From Phoebastria nigripes (taxonomy: Eukaryota; Chordata; Aves; Procellariiformes; Diomedeidae): DNA of 64,000 nt. A program made the translations under genes and the position numbers. The stretch lies in NCBI GenBank assembly GCA_035582835.1, contig JAYKAV010003376.1, positions 1,766,372 through 1,830,371 on the forward strand, written 5' to 3'. Below, in pieces: positions 1 to 12,547 of the stretch; position 1 is the stretch's first letter, and each line of letters starts with the position of its first letter. The notes beneath the pieces are model-generated. The model searched no databases and had not been told where the DNA came from. It saw nothing but the letters and a program-made list of their open reading frames with translations.

Positions 1-3000
1 AAGCATTGGTCATTTCTTGTAAAATAGGCTTTGCACTTATCTGTAATTGTAATGATCTTTATCTGTACTGGTTCCTCTCTGAATTCCTTTTTAACACCGA
101 TAACGTGAACTGGAGACAATAGGTCTTACTGGTGCCTTTTATAATGACATTAATGTTACCTTCACTTAATATATTTAAGATCATTTTTATAAACACGTCA
201 TATTGATGCCTCACAATCACAGCTGATCAGCTAATATACTCAACCATTTCTCATGCTTTGTGTTTTGCAATTAATGGTTTCCATTTTATGACAGTTTCAT
301 GTTATTAACCAGTACATCTTACAGGTCACACTGTCATACCTTACTTCAATTGTACTGCTTAAGTTCCCTATGGTCCTCTATCTTTATCTAGTCTGACCCT
401 CGTCCTTAATGGCCATGCTTCCCATCTTCATATTATTGTTGAAATTTCATTGGTGCAATCCAATTATAGCAAAACTACTAATGAAAATACCAAGACAGAC
501 CAGAAGCAGATGAAAGCTGTGTTCCACTGAAGAAACCGCTGAACTGTTGCTGTGACATTCTTCCTAACCCAAATAAAAGGAAACCTAAAATACCCCAAAA
601 GAAGCAAGAGAAAATAGGAGTGCCACCGTATTTCTATTCACAGATAAAGAAAGAAAGACCTGGGACATGAATTACACATATTGCTTGAATGGTTGCCTGT
701 GGTTGAAATTGTTTACTGAACAACAGAGTTCTGTATTATTGTAGACTGACAAGGCATTTTTCCATAGTGTCCCTTCATNCAAAAGGGTACCCACATCTGT
801 GTTTATATGAAGCAGAGGAATGGACAGACAGAGAACCATCAGACTGAAAAGTCTCCACAGGAATGAGGTGAGAAAATAAAGCAAGTAGTCTACCGAGATG
901 TAGACAGTAAAGACTGGGATTCCAAAATTCTCTCTTTAGAGCTTGACTAAGGTTATCTGGTGCACTAGATATAACATTAACTAAGAATCTCTCATCCTTG
1001 AGCCATGCGCATACGTTATGGTTTGCAGGATCAGGAACACTGTGTAAAATTCTTGCAATTTCAGAATATCACTGCAATATGTGAGTTGAATTTAAAAATG
1101 TAACACTGTTTGGCAGTGGCAAATATGATGACTTGTTGCTTAAAAGCAACAAAATACAACAAGAAAATGAGAAACAGATATAAGAAAATATTTTTTGTAA
1201 CATAATATATTTAAATATTTAAATAAATTTAAATAACATAATATATTAAATTTTATATAAAATATAAATATTGTTCGGAACAATAAAAGAAGTAAACCAA
1301 TAATATGTGTTCCTTTACTAAAAGCATAATGTGATATTATATTTTAATTGAGTAAATTGAAATGCAGTATGCAATTTGGTATTATTTAATCTTTTAGCTA
1401 AATTTCTTTTACATTTTTTTAATTAATAAATATTTNTTAAATGATTACTTATGTAACATAGGACTGAAATGCAAGCTCCACAAATCAGTTCATTTCATAT
1501 TAAAAATTGTTTTATTTCTCATTACAAGAATCCTACAGGATTCTACAATGTCATCCTATAGTCTGCCCACTCTTTCTAAACTTTCTAAAAGAAAAATTGG
1601 AAAAGTTCATGCATTAATGCATTATTACTTAAAATTCTGTAAAAATGAAGTCAGCTTGCACTCCACAAAACTTAGTACATTAATGTATTTGCAGGTGTAA
1701 AGTACAGGTCTATTTTTTGCAGACAGTAGTCTGCAAAGACAATCCTACAAAGGCATACATACTTCCTAACTTTTTATTATTTACCTGGAGTAGACTTATT
1801 CATTTTAAAATTCATCAAGGTACAAACCTCTACAGAATCAAAGACAGGATAGTATCACTGTCTGGGAATACATTTTTACAGATATGAACAACCCCTCAAA
1901 TTTAGAGAAAAATTCACTCTGTAATGTCATATATACCTTGGTAATTTGCATCATGAAACACAATGAGAGCTCTCTAAGTAAATATTTTTTACATTGCAGG
2001 AAATGTTTATTAGAATGGAAGAAGAGTTTCAAAAGGAATGCAATCTTGAAAAGTAATATACTGCTCTCTTTTGAGCCATCAATAGCTTAAGTTCAGCAAA
2101 AACATCACTTGGTGTTTGTTTCTAAAGTCTCCGGTTTTCAGTTTTTAAATATATGGCCAACACTTTCTTTATGGTTTAATTTTCTTTTAAGGGCTTCTTA
2201 TTTTTATACTCTGATGTTCTATCCAAACTGAAATAATGTTATTACCTTATATTCACAGTTCTAAAATCTTTCAGTACCTTTGAAGTATTATTGTCCTCAT
2301 TAATATACAGCACCTTCCAATTTAGTACAATGTAAGAACGTAATTCAAGGTCTATTCCTCCCCCACATCATTTACAAAATTGTCAAATAAAATTAGACTT
2401 ATCACCAAACCTGGCAGTTCTTTAATGAGCAGTTTCATCTTGGTTGTAATTATTTTTTGTTTGTGTATGTTCAGTAATTTTTCATTCTATGTCCTGCAAA
2501 TTATTTTACCTTTTTACATTTTACCCATTGGAAATCATAAATGTTTTCTGTTTTCACTTTGGAATTTCTATGTACTACATTACATATATTGTTTTATACC
2601 TATATAAAAATTTGAAGAAATAATTAATATTATGAAAGCACCTACTAAAGTGCTTTTTTGTTTTTTTCTTAGCTGTTTTGTTACTGATGCTGCTTTTGTC
2701 TGCTAATTATTACAACAGGAACTAAATGGTAGTTACACTTGTTCACTAAGAAGCATATAAATCACTGTTGCCTACTGGTCCATATTTCCTGATACATGCA
2801 CTGTCTCCTTAAACTTTGTTCTATTATTTTATAAGGCTTTCCAGGATGCTTACCAAGGTTATTCTCTTACCCTTACTTTATCACTCTGTTTACAGGGTTT
2901 GCAGTTTCATATTTTCTGGTACTTTCCTGACATTTGGGGGGTTTTTTAGAAAAAAATGCTGCCATTTTCACAAATATATTTATTAATTGCCATTAAAACT

Positions 3001-3408
3001 GTCATATCCAACTAGCATACACTTCTGGATTTAACTATGTCTTTCCACAGATTCTGCAAACAGTTTTACCAAAAACACTACGTCATTTTTCCACTTTCAG
3101 CTGATCTAAACCAGAAAGAATAAAGTAAGCCATTTTAAAAGGATGGAATTCATTTCCTTATTTCCCCAATAATAAGGTTAATTTGCTTTTTTCTAATAGT
3201 ATAGTTATAAGGTCCCTCAGTACATGAGAGTAAAAATCCTTCAGCATTAGAAAAAAAAAAATTACAATTATTCTCAATTATACTCGGTCCCTAACATTAA
3301 GATTCTGAATGCTCTTTTCAAAGTTGAGTACAAGACAAAGAAAAAAAGCATTGCTGCTTATCTACTAATTTTTCTGACATTCTTCCCTGGTTAAGAGAAA
3401 AACCTTAC
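1..3408. other. AT-rich intronic sequence, no feature beyond a short palindrome
   Basis: Strongly AT-rich, most so around 1190-1280 (TTTAAATA-type runs) and 1400-1440. Apart from the small palindrome at 1527, open frames are short and show no family features. Confidence 0.6.
1527..1544. repeat. Perfect 8-bp inverted repeat
   Basis: AGAATCCT and AGGATTCT are separated by AC. It is a small cruciform-type palindrome with no further context. Confidence 0.6.
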
Positions 3409-3880
3409 TGTCAGGGCCCAAAATGCACCCCCCTGTTCCTGTGAAAGGTTTTAGCTGCCCGCAGGCAAGGCCAGACCTGATGTGGTACTGCTGTGCAATC
3501 TTACTTCAGCCTGTCGGGGAAAGAGTTGTAAGATGCAGGGACCTGGTCCCCTCTGCTCGGGAGCTTCATGTAAGCTCAGGCTCCCAACTTTGTCCTTTGC
3601 CTGAGCTACATGGCATCTACATCTGTGCCTGGCCATGTACCTCACTGACCTGGACCCTGACCCATGGTCTGGACTTTCTGGCTTGTCATTGGCTCATCAC
3701 CATGGACTTGTATGGTAATTCGGACACTTGGCTGAAGCTGGCTACCATCCCCAGGCCTGCCCTGCTCCCCTCATCAACGAGATCTCTGCTCCTGCCTCCC
3801 TTGTCATTCTCAGTTCCCAGCTCCCCAGCCCATAGGGAGCATCCCACTCTCGTTGCTCCCTAACAACTACTATTAAAATG
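3409..3880 (+). other. GC-rich unclassified block, possibly an old LTR or other insertion
   Basis: About 470 bp of C- and G-rich sequence stands out from the flanking AT-rich intron. It starts TGTCAGGGCCC and ends near TATTAAAATGCTACTG. An ATTAAA polyadenylation-like hexamer is at 3872-3877. A 146-codon frame (3423-3863, plus) is open but has low-complexity Leu/Pro/Ser composition and no family features, so I do not call it a gene. A 5-bp TACTG occurs at both edges (3407-3411 and about 3881), which could be a target duplication or chance. No retroviral genes flank it. Confidence 0.35.
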
Positions 3881-4467
3881 CTACTGCTTGTGTTAGTGCT
3901 TTCTTAGCTTTCTTTTATAACGAAAATCAGATTCTTATCTGTAAGTTCAGCCATAACATTAAATTTCATTGGTCCAAATTTTGATTAAGTCCTTTGTGCC
4001 GAAAATCCACCTATTCAGAAATTATAAGAATCTGCTTCCTGAAGAAACGATAGCCTGAAATAAAATCTATTTATATTCCTGTATTTGTGTATTCCTGAAA
4101 AATTCCTTTCTTCTAAATGGAAAGTCTGTAACCCTTACAGGGCATCTTGCACTCTGTTCATACGGCAAAACTAGATATGCCATTCACAAGCAAAGATGCT
4201 GTGGGCTAAAATTATGAAAATCCTGTGAATTTGAGGAAATTCCTGCCATTGCTGTTGCAGAAGAAATTTATTTCACATTTAAATCATTAAATAAATATTA
4301 CATTAAAGGAATTCTTTAAAATTAAGAAGAATGTAGATTTCAAATCATCTCAGTACAATTCATTATTGCAGAACATGTGTTTTTCACCACTGCAGTTACA
4401 GCTAAAATAATTAATATTTTCCTTTGCAGAGCAGAATTGTGGAATTTCTGACCTCTACCACTAGCTT

Positions 4468-4581
4468 AAAAAAACAAAAACAAAAACAAAACCAAAAACA
4501 AAAACAAAAACAAAAAACAACAACAACAAAAAAAACAAACAAAAAAAACCAAAAAAACAAACAAACAAAAAAACCAAAAAA
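4468..4581 (+). repeat. A-rich simple repeat, (CAAAAA)n/(CAA)n/(CAAA)n
   Basis: About 114 bp made almost entirely of A and C: CAAAAA units, a short CAACAACAA run, then CAAA units. The Phe-rich frame on the minus strand is an artefact of this tract. Confidence 0.9.
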
Positions 4582-7500
4582 GCTGTAAAGAAAAAACACC
4601 TGGCAAAATAATCATCAATATATCACTGAACACTATCATTAACAAACTGAAACTGAGTTTCAGTCTTGCAGGAAAAAGGATGGATGATACCAGAAATACA
4701 TAACATTTCAGCGTGGCATAAGATACTAAATGTTATTATCAAGTGTAGAGCTGCTGCTGCACAAACTGGAGTTTTCTCTCTTGTTTTGATTCTATTTTGT
4801 TATAGGTATGTTTGGCTCTGATAAGAGGTGGTAATTTCCATTGGCTCTGAAGGGACTGAAAAAAAAATCACTTAATATGTCTTTTGCATCTTTGGTTATT
4901 ACTATTTTGAGAAACCTTAAACGTCATGTAAATAATAGCTACTTTTATACCAAAACTTAAATTTTTCTTTATTAATAGAGCACTGGTGAAACTTAGCTAA
5001 CCATTTCGGACAGTCAAGTTTTTTTCCTTTAGCACATTTTCGATACACCCTTTCCCAAGCACACCATATAGACACATTAAGCATTATATTGTATCCTTGG
5101 GCAGCAGTACATATATTCACAAGGTATCTATCTTTTAAAACTATCTTTTAAAATTATCTTTAGGACTAAAAATCTTGAGGTCATACAGCCTTCACGATTG
5201 CAGGATAGGCAGAAATACCAGTTTTCAGACTGTGGTATTTTACTCTTTTGTGCTTCGTGTCTCATGTCATTAAAAAATAACTTTTCATTGTCTAATACAG
5301 CAGCTAAACAAGCACTGCACTATCTATTTATATTTTCTATTTATGCATCTGCTATGATATTCACCTTTGACTATCAATATTCTACTTATTAATCCATGAC
5401 AAGCTGTTAACCACTAAATGGAAAATGCTGGCAGTCGTTATAACATTATCATGCTCAACCTTTTATGAGTTACTCAGGTCACCTTTCTGCACGAACAAAA
5501 TGGTATTAGTGAATTGCATTGCACTACAGTGTCAAAAGAAAGAGACTTTCAGGAATTTTAGTAGAAGATTAAGAATAATTGTTAATGCTTAAAATGCATC
5601 TGTGTTGTCTCAAAGGATTCATACAGAGAATGTCAACTGAAACTTAATATTATGAGAAAGAAACACATTCCAGAGATTTCCCATATTTGATAAAATTCCT
5701 GCTGAGTAATAACCTGAAACCTGAAATAACACTGCTGTGGCAACCAACCTTACAGCTCTGTTTCTTCCAATGCTTTACTGCTCAGGGGCTATCCAAGGAA
5801 AATAAGAGGTCACAATTTATGCACACTACTTTCTTATTTGTATCTTATGCTTTTGAGATTATAGTTCATATTAATGGAAGTAAAGAATTAATGTATTGAT
5901 CAAACTAAAGTACATGTTTGGCACAGACAATTCTTTGTACAGTCCTGACACTGTATTTCAACCTTGAAGTAGAATTCTAGTGCTCTAAGCTAGTTTAAGA
6001 AACTGAAAATTTGCACCTGCTATTTTATGTGAGCCAGTAAATGCATACACACAAACTTGAACCAGCAGCCTTGTGTGACTATATGCGTACTCCCAAAATA
6101 ACATCACTCGCTTACAGATATAGTCTTTTTTGGTATAACATTTCTTGTTTTCAGTATTCTGGTAACTCCTTTAATTTCTACAACATTTAGAAGTAATAGT
6201 CATTATAAATTTATTCACTACTTTCATTAAAAAACTAAATGTTAAAATAATTTAAAACTAAGAGTATGTGTATCAAGCAAGGAATGAGGATGATAGTCAG
6301 AGTACAACCATAAAAATAAAAACTAATTCAAACACCTGAAATCAGAGAATTCAGAGATTTGATGGTGAGATTGGCACCAACCCTAGAATGAGGATATACG
6401 GTGCAAACAGGGGTTCTCACTGGAAAGAATTAACTGTGGAGCAAGAGTTTGTCCTCAAAGTTGAGCAAGACAAGAGAAAAGTTTTCTGCATACCAGGAAC
6501 AAAGGTGGCAGGACACAGAATCGAGGGCAAAGAGAAGAACCCTGCTGGAAGTGGGGAAAATTCCACTGATTATTCTTCATGTCAGGGCAGATAACACTGC
6601 CTCTTCCTTGCAAGGATGTATTACGGAAAATCTACCAGACAAGAAAAAAAAGTTGAAGAAGCAGACACAAAAGTGATCTACAATGGAATTATTTTAGTCA
6701 CCACGAGAAGGGTGACAAAACATCAAAGATGATTCAAAGACTGGTATTTTGAGGAAGGTTTGGGGATTTTCAGTTACTGTGAGATATTCATAGACAGGGT
6801 ATTCAAAGTGGGAATGACACCAGTTGAGCTCTAAAAGTGCTAACTTTCTGAGATCAAATAGCTGATAAAAAGAGCTATAATTTAAAACTAAGGCAGACCT
6901 TGTTTTAATGCATAGGAAGATCACTTAAACATGGATATAAGAAGTGCTAAATGAACATCAGAAGTATAAATAACAATACTGATGGAAGCAGAAGTAGGAA
7001 ATCTATACAGTTAAAGACATGTATTTTGTAAACGAGGTATTGCAGAAGAGTGGTCATAAAAAATACCTTAAGGAAAGTAATAATGAGTTACTTCCATTCA
7101 GAGTAAACAGAAAGATATGTGAAAACAGATTTGCAAACAACATCATTTATTTCAAAACGGCATATGTTGAGAAATTATGGAAAATAATTACTGAGGTCAG
7201 CTTTACTGAATAGCTTATCAGTTCAAATATTCAAAAGACTTCCAGTATCTTTAACTTAAAAATGAAACAATATCAGAAACTTGCATCTGCAGCAAGGAGA
7301 AAAAATTGCAAAAGACTCAGACCAAATAAAAAAAAAAANCTGTCTCATTTCTTGTCATGCATGCTCAAGAAAGAAGGATTCAAACAGAAACAAGAAATGA
7401 TGAATGCAAGTGCCATAAGCAGGAAAGGCGGCATATATTGTTAGAGGAGATTCAAATGCCTGACTTTATTGTAGGGAAAAAAAGAAGTCTGGAAATGGAT

Positions 7501-10500
7501 ATGACTGTTCTCCATAAATACATAGGAGAAAGAAACAGTAGGGAGGCAGAATTGCCAGTTAATCTTAAGAATAATATTGACAAAAGAACAAATGGGTATT
7601 AAGTGGTTATAAATACATTTAGTTAAGAAATTAGAGGGCCTCTAACTTTCAGAGGACTAATATCTGGAAGAGGCTTGCTAAAGGAATACTTCATTTTAAA
7701 GGTTAGCTGGCTAAATTTAGGAATTTGTGATAACAAAGAATTCAACTGTCTACAATAGAAACTCTTTTCCTGTCCAGCATTATATTACTTCTGTATATTT
7801 GATGCAGGGGGCAGGATGGTGGAGGGATGTTCAACCACCGACCACTAAGTAAGTTCTCATTATGTCCTACTTTCCCTACTTTCTCAAATTTTAACCTTTT
7901 AACATTGAAATCTTCAGTTGCACATCTTTTTGTTCATCACTCTATTTAATTTGATTCAGCTTAGAATGAATTGATACAACATTCTTCTCCACAGTTAGCA
8001 CTTTTTTATTTGATGTATATCAAAACAGTCTATAATCACATAAATTTTCTTCTGTTTCAGTAGCAAGACAATGTTCCTGTATAGAAATGCCAAATTATTC
8101 TCCTATCTGATCTTGCTGTTGGGTAGTAGAATCCCTCATGGAGACAAAGCAACTGCTTACAGTTAAATAAGTCTATCCAAATCATGAATATAATGCTGAG
8201 TTTCTCTAGGGACAAGAAAAACAATCCTGCAAAAAGCAAAATTGTAACAAGCAATGTACTGGTTGAACTGCATTTCATTTTCCATGCAGTTAGCAGTCAA
8301 AATAGAAGAAGAATATTGTGTTGGTTATGTAAATTTAAGGACAAAAGCCATGCTATTTTGACTCTGTATTATGGATTATTTTAAACAAAATGGTAGCCAT
8401 CATCAGTGTCTGTTGTTTTTACAGAAGTATATTGTACAATACAGATAGAATACACCTTTGCATATCATGTTGTTTACAGCTGTTACACTATACCATAAAT
8501 GTATGTAGGAATAGCACCCTGGCATCTAGAGTCAAAATGATCTCTTGTTTTCTGTGTTGAGAATTTCTTTTTACAGTTACCAAAAAACTGTCAGGAATGT
8601 GTTTTCTACCCTGATGTTCTGCAAATTGAATATTAGAAGTGATGCTCAGCCTTTCAGAAAGAAATCATTATCTAGTCATTAACTTTTCTTTTACCCTTCC
8701 TCTCTTCTTAAAAACCAAAGTGAAAATGAAACTGTTTAAGACACTATATTGCATACAACTAACTAAATGCTTATGCCCACACAAATTAGTAAATAGGAAG
8801 GTGAAACATAATTATGTTCATTTACAGTTTTATTTCTGACATCAAGCACTGAGTCTGCTCATTCACTCTTTTATGGGCAAACACCAATTTTTAATTAATT
8901 CACTCAATTAGGGAGTATAGGATGCGGAACCCAAGTCAAACTGTTGAACACATTCATAGCAATTATATTTTAAAACAACAAAAAGATAGTGAATATGTAT
9001 CATATTTAAGTAAAATAGGAATCTCATTAACTTGGAAAAATATTCCTCATCTCTAGAGAGAGGCAGAAACAACAGTTACTTAAAAAAGGAAAAACTGAAN
9101 ATTGCAAGTAGCACAGTACATGTAATACAAATAGGGATAGTGTCAATTAGGTGGGATTATTAATACACTAGCAACAGTGTCTGTAGAGAAAGATATTGTT
9201 GAACAATTCTGTTTGTTTGTTTCAGTGTAAAAGTCAGATTTGATTACTTTTCAAATATATTTTTTTGGCTCTCCACTAGTGTTTCTGTAAGTGCACGCAT
9301 GTGTGTGCATGCTCCTCGATATTATATTTTGAAGAATTTTGTCTTTTCTTATGTTAAGTACAACCTATCCAGAATGTCAAGCATTAATCTTCAGAAAGTT
9401 GCGCATAAGCTGAGCATGCAAAAATGGGCAAACACACTGCTCAAACTGCAGGACTTGCTATGTTTACAAAAGAAAGCTTTTATACACATTCATCTAAATC
9501 TGAGTGGGCAGCCCTGGGAACCTGACCAACATGTTTCTAAGCTTTTAAATGCATTTGTAGTATAGGCAATGATGATACATTTATTTAATAGGTTCATGTA
9601 TTTAAATAATTGACAATTTCAGCAATAAACATACTTATTTGTCACTTGCATTAAACACTACAAATATATCTAAAACATTTTTCCAGGGACTCTACTGAGT
9701 GGTCAAATTCATGCAATCATTGTCTGATGGGAAAACTTATCTCTTACCCAGAACCTTATTATAAATATTTAATGCTGTTTAATCTCAGTGAAAATTTGCA
9801 TAAAATTCAGCTTCAAATACAGTTTGAGACTCTTCATCATTTGACATACATCCATGACCCTTTTAATCAGAATAAGATGTTTGCAGAGAGTGGACAATAT
9901 ATGTGTCCATAAGTCTTGAGCATGTACAAAGCAAATCTTAAGATAAAGGGTGTAAAAATATTTGAGAATAGTTTCTTAAGAAAAAAATGAAGTCATCAAG
10001 GTGGAAGCCTTCCTATATTTCTGCATTTTCTCTGTGACTCCACTTCTTTTTCTACAGCAAAGCATAATTTTACATGAATCTCCTTCTGCTTGGTTTACAT
10101 GTTCAGAACATGCATAAAAATACAATAAAAGGGAGAAATGCAGTTCATTTACAGTTCAGTGCTGAGGGATCTATCATCCATACTGCCCAAGCTGTAAGCA
10201 CTAAGAATTTCTGAGTGAGGCCATTAGCGTATATGGTGCACACTGGTTTCTTTTCTTTCTAATGCCAGTGATACAAGCCAGAGTGGCTTCATAGGTGAGA
10301 GTACTATTGTAAAAAAGACACTGGCTTTAACTGGATGTCTCACCAACACCTCATTGCCTAAAATAGTTAACATGAAGCTATATTTGAAAGTGAAGGCCAA
10401 TAACAATATTTTTTCTTAATGACACAAATTTTCTTGTTTACAAAAACATGGTGCAGTGGGCTGATTCTCATCACACCAGCAAAGAATCAGGGTAGCTACA

Positions 10501-12516
10501 ACACAGAAGTCAGTTTGTGTGGACAATACAAGATAGTATAGAATAAAGAACTAAAGGTATTGATTTTCACCTTCTATAAACTTTGAAATTTTGCTCATGT
10601 AAATATAAAATAGAATGTATACAAAGATGTTTAAAAAATATGAAATGACTATGTGCTTATTGTATAAGTCTCTAATACATAATTCCTTAATTCTTTAATA
10701 GCCAAAACAGAATAAAGNAAGTAGTTGGCTTCCTAACTTTTTGCAAATAGGATGACAGCAGGGAGGGAAATATCCATAAGAATCATAAACAATAATCCAA
10801 AATTCCCTTCAATTAAAAAAGACATTGTTGGAAAACTTTTGATAACTACATTTTCAACAACAAATATTAAATTCAAAACACTTTTGTGGCAATATTTTTA
10901 AGGATTATACAAATCTCCTTCAAAAGGAACAGCATATTTCTTTAAAAATAGGAGATACAGCTGCAACCATCTTCTAACCTAATACATTTTTACCTTTTTA
11001 GAAGGAAGATTTTTTTTTTAAAAAAAATTAGGATTCTTATTTTTTATCATGAAAAAAATGTACACAAATGAGGGTGACCACAGCATGTGCTTTTTGATTA
11101 TTCTCTTTACTCCAAATATTATTGATTTTTTTTTCCAAGTGAACTGCTCAATATTGGTTATAAAATAAAAAAAAAAAAATCAACCTAATACAACAACAAA
11201 TCTTGAACAAATGTCTAGTTTTTACCCAGTATATTTAGAATGATGCAATAAACATGCAGGATATTTCAAGTGCTCCTGATCAGGTAAGTTCCTAATACAA
11301 GAACATGATATGTAATGCTCAGGTTGTCTTGGTAGAATTATATGATTTCAATAAAGATGGGCCTTGTTTATACTGAAGACTACAGTGGCTTACATAAAAG
11401 CAAGACTATAAAACAATTTAAAAAAATACAAAACCTTATGTGGAAATTCTTAATTGAATTTATGCCTGATATAAATCAGGTCTATGTTAAATTATATAAA
11501 TAAAACTCAGATTTTTAAATCAGATTGTGAACACAAGGTTGTATACTGGTTTAACTGAACTACCTTTTTAAACCAGCTAAAGTTAAACAAGTACAAAGTT
11601 ATGTTTGGGCTGTACCTTAGTATTCTTGCAGCCAAGCACACTGAAAGCAAAAGTCATGTAAGCTTGCCTTTCTATATTATCATTGCATTTCAGTCTTGAT
11701 CAATGAGACCCCGGCTCTAACGGTCTTAATNTTCATTTTTAAAAGGCAAAATGTTGTATGTTATATGAGGTCTGACCAAATAGGCACTCAGAAGAGAATG
11801 CCAGATATCTTTTCATTGTTGAACTAACATTATCAACAGCTGCATGTTTATACCCAAATAAAATGTTAAATTAATGTAGTTTATTTACACATGTTGATAC
11901 AAGTATGTGTGTATACCAATGCACACACTGTAGCTTTGGATAATCAAAATACCCCTCTTAAGAGAACTTTGAATAAAAGCTTTATTTAGGAGAGCAGTAT
12001 AATTTATCCTCTAAACAACTTCACATAGTTAGAGAGAATAAAGTGAAAAACAAAGAAAGAGAAATGATAAAATGCTTTTTGCTGTGATACTTCACTAGAA
12101 ATGAAGATTATAAAGGCCAAGAAATTTCCAGTCAGGACAAAAGGTTTTTTAAATCTTTTAAATCTTTTGTTGTGCTTGTGATTACTGGTTGAAATGATTG
12201 ATTTTCCTCTATGACAGTATCTTAAATTGTGTGTCACATAGCCAAAATTTAAAGCTTGATAGGTCCACAGTACAATTTTAAAATCATTCAAAGAAGCTCA
12301 AAATTTAATTAAGAAAAACATTAGACCAATTAAGACTAAATGGTAGTATAAAATATTAAGGTAAAACATGTATTAGTGTGACATTTGCATTTTTATGAAG
12401 TATGAATCACAAAGAAATAAAAACTGCTGCTAAATTTCAGTTAAGTCCCTTTTAAAAATCTTGTTTCCATGGCAATGCTGCGTGTAAGTTTTCAGAGGAT
12501 GTAAGATATGGATTTT

Positions 12517-12522
<6 letters not shown>
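4582..12522. other. Intronic sequence, nothing recognised
   Basis: AT-rich with scattered short frames of 60-88 codons. None has recognisable domains, splice context or conserved motifs. Two overlapping plus-strand frames near 6388-6676 are Lys/Glu-rich but match nothing I know. Confidence 0.5.

Positions 12523-12546
<24 letters not shown>
12523..12546 (+). repeat. Poly(A) run, 24 bp
   Basis: An uninterrupted A homopolymer. No retrocopy or LINE end is recognisable upstream of it. Confidence 0.9.

Positions 12547-12547
<1 letters not shown>

Noticed and set aside
3423..3863. 146-codon plus-strand open frame in the GC-rich block
   Set aside because: Low-complexity Leu/Pro/Ser composition, no recognisable domain, and GC-rich DNA has few stops by chance.
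4411..4599. Phe-rich minus-strand frame
   Set aside because: It is the reverse complement of an A-rich simple repeat.
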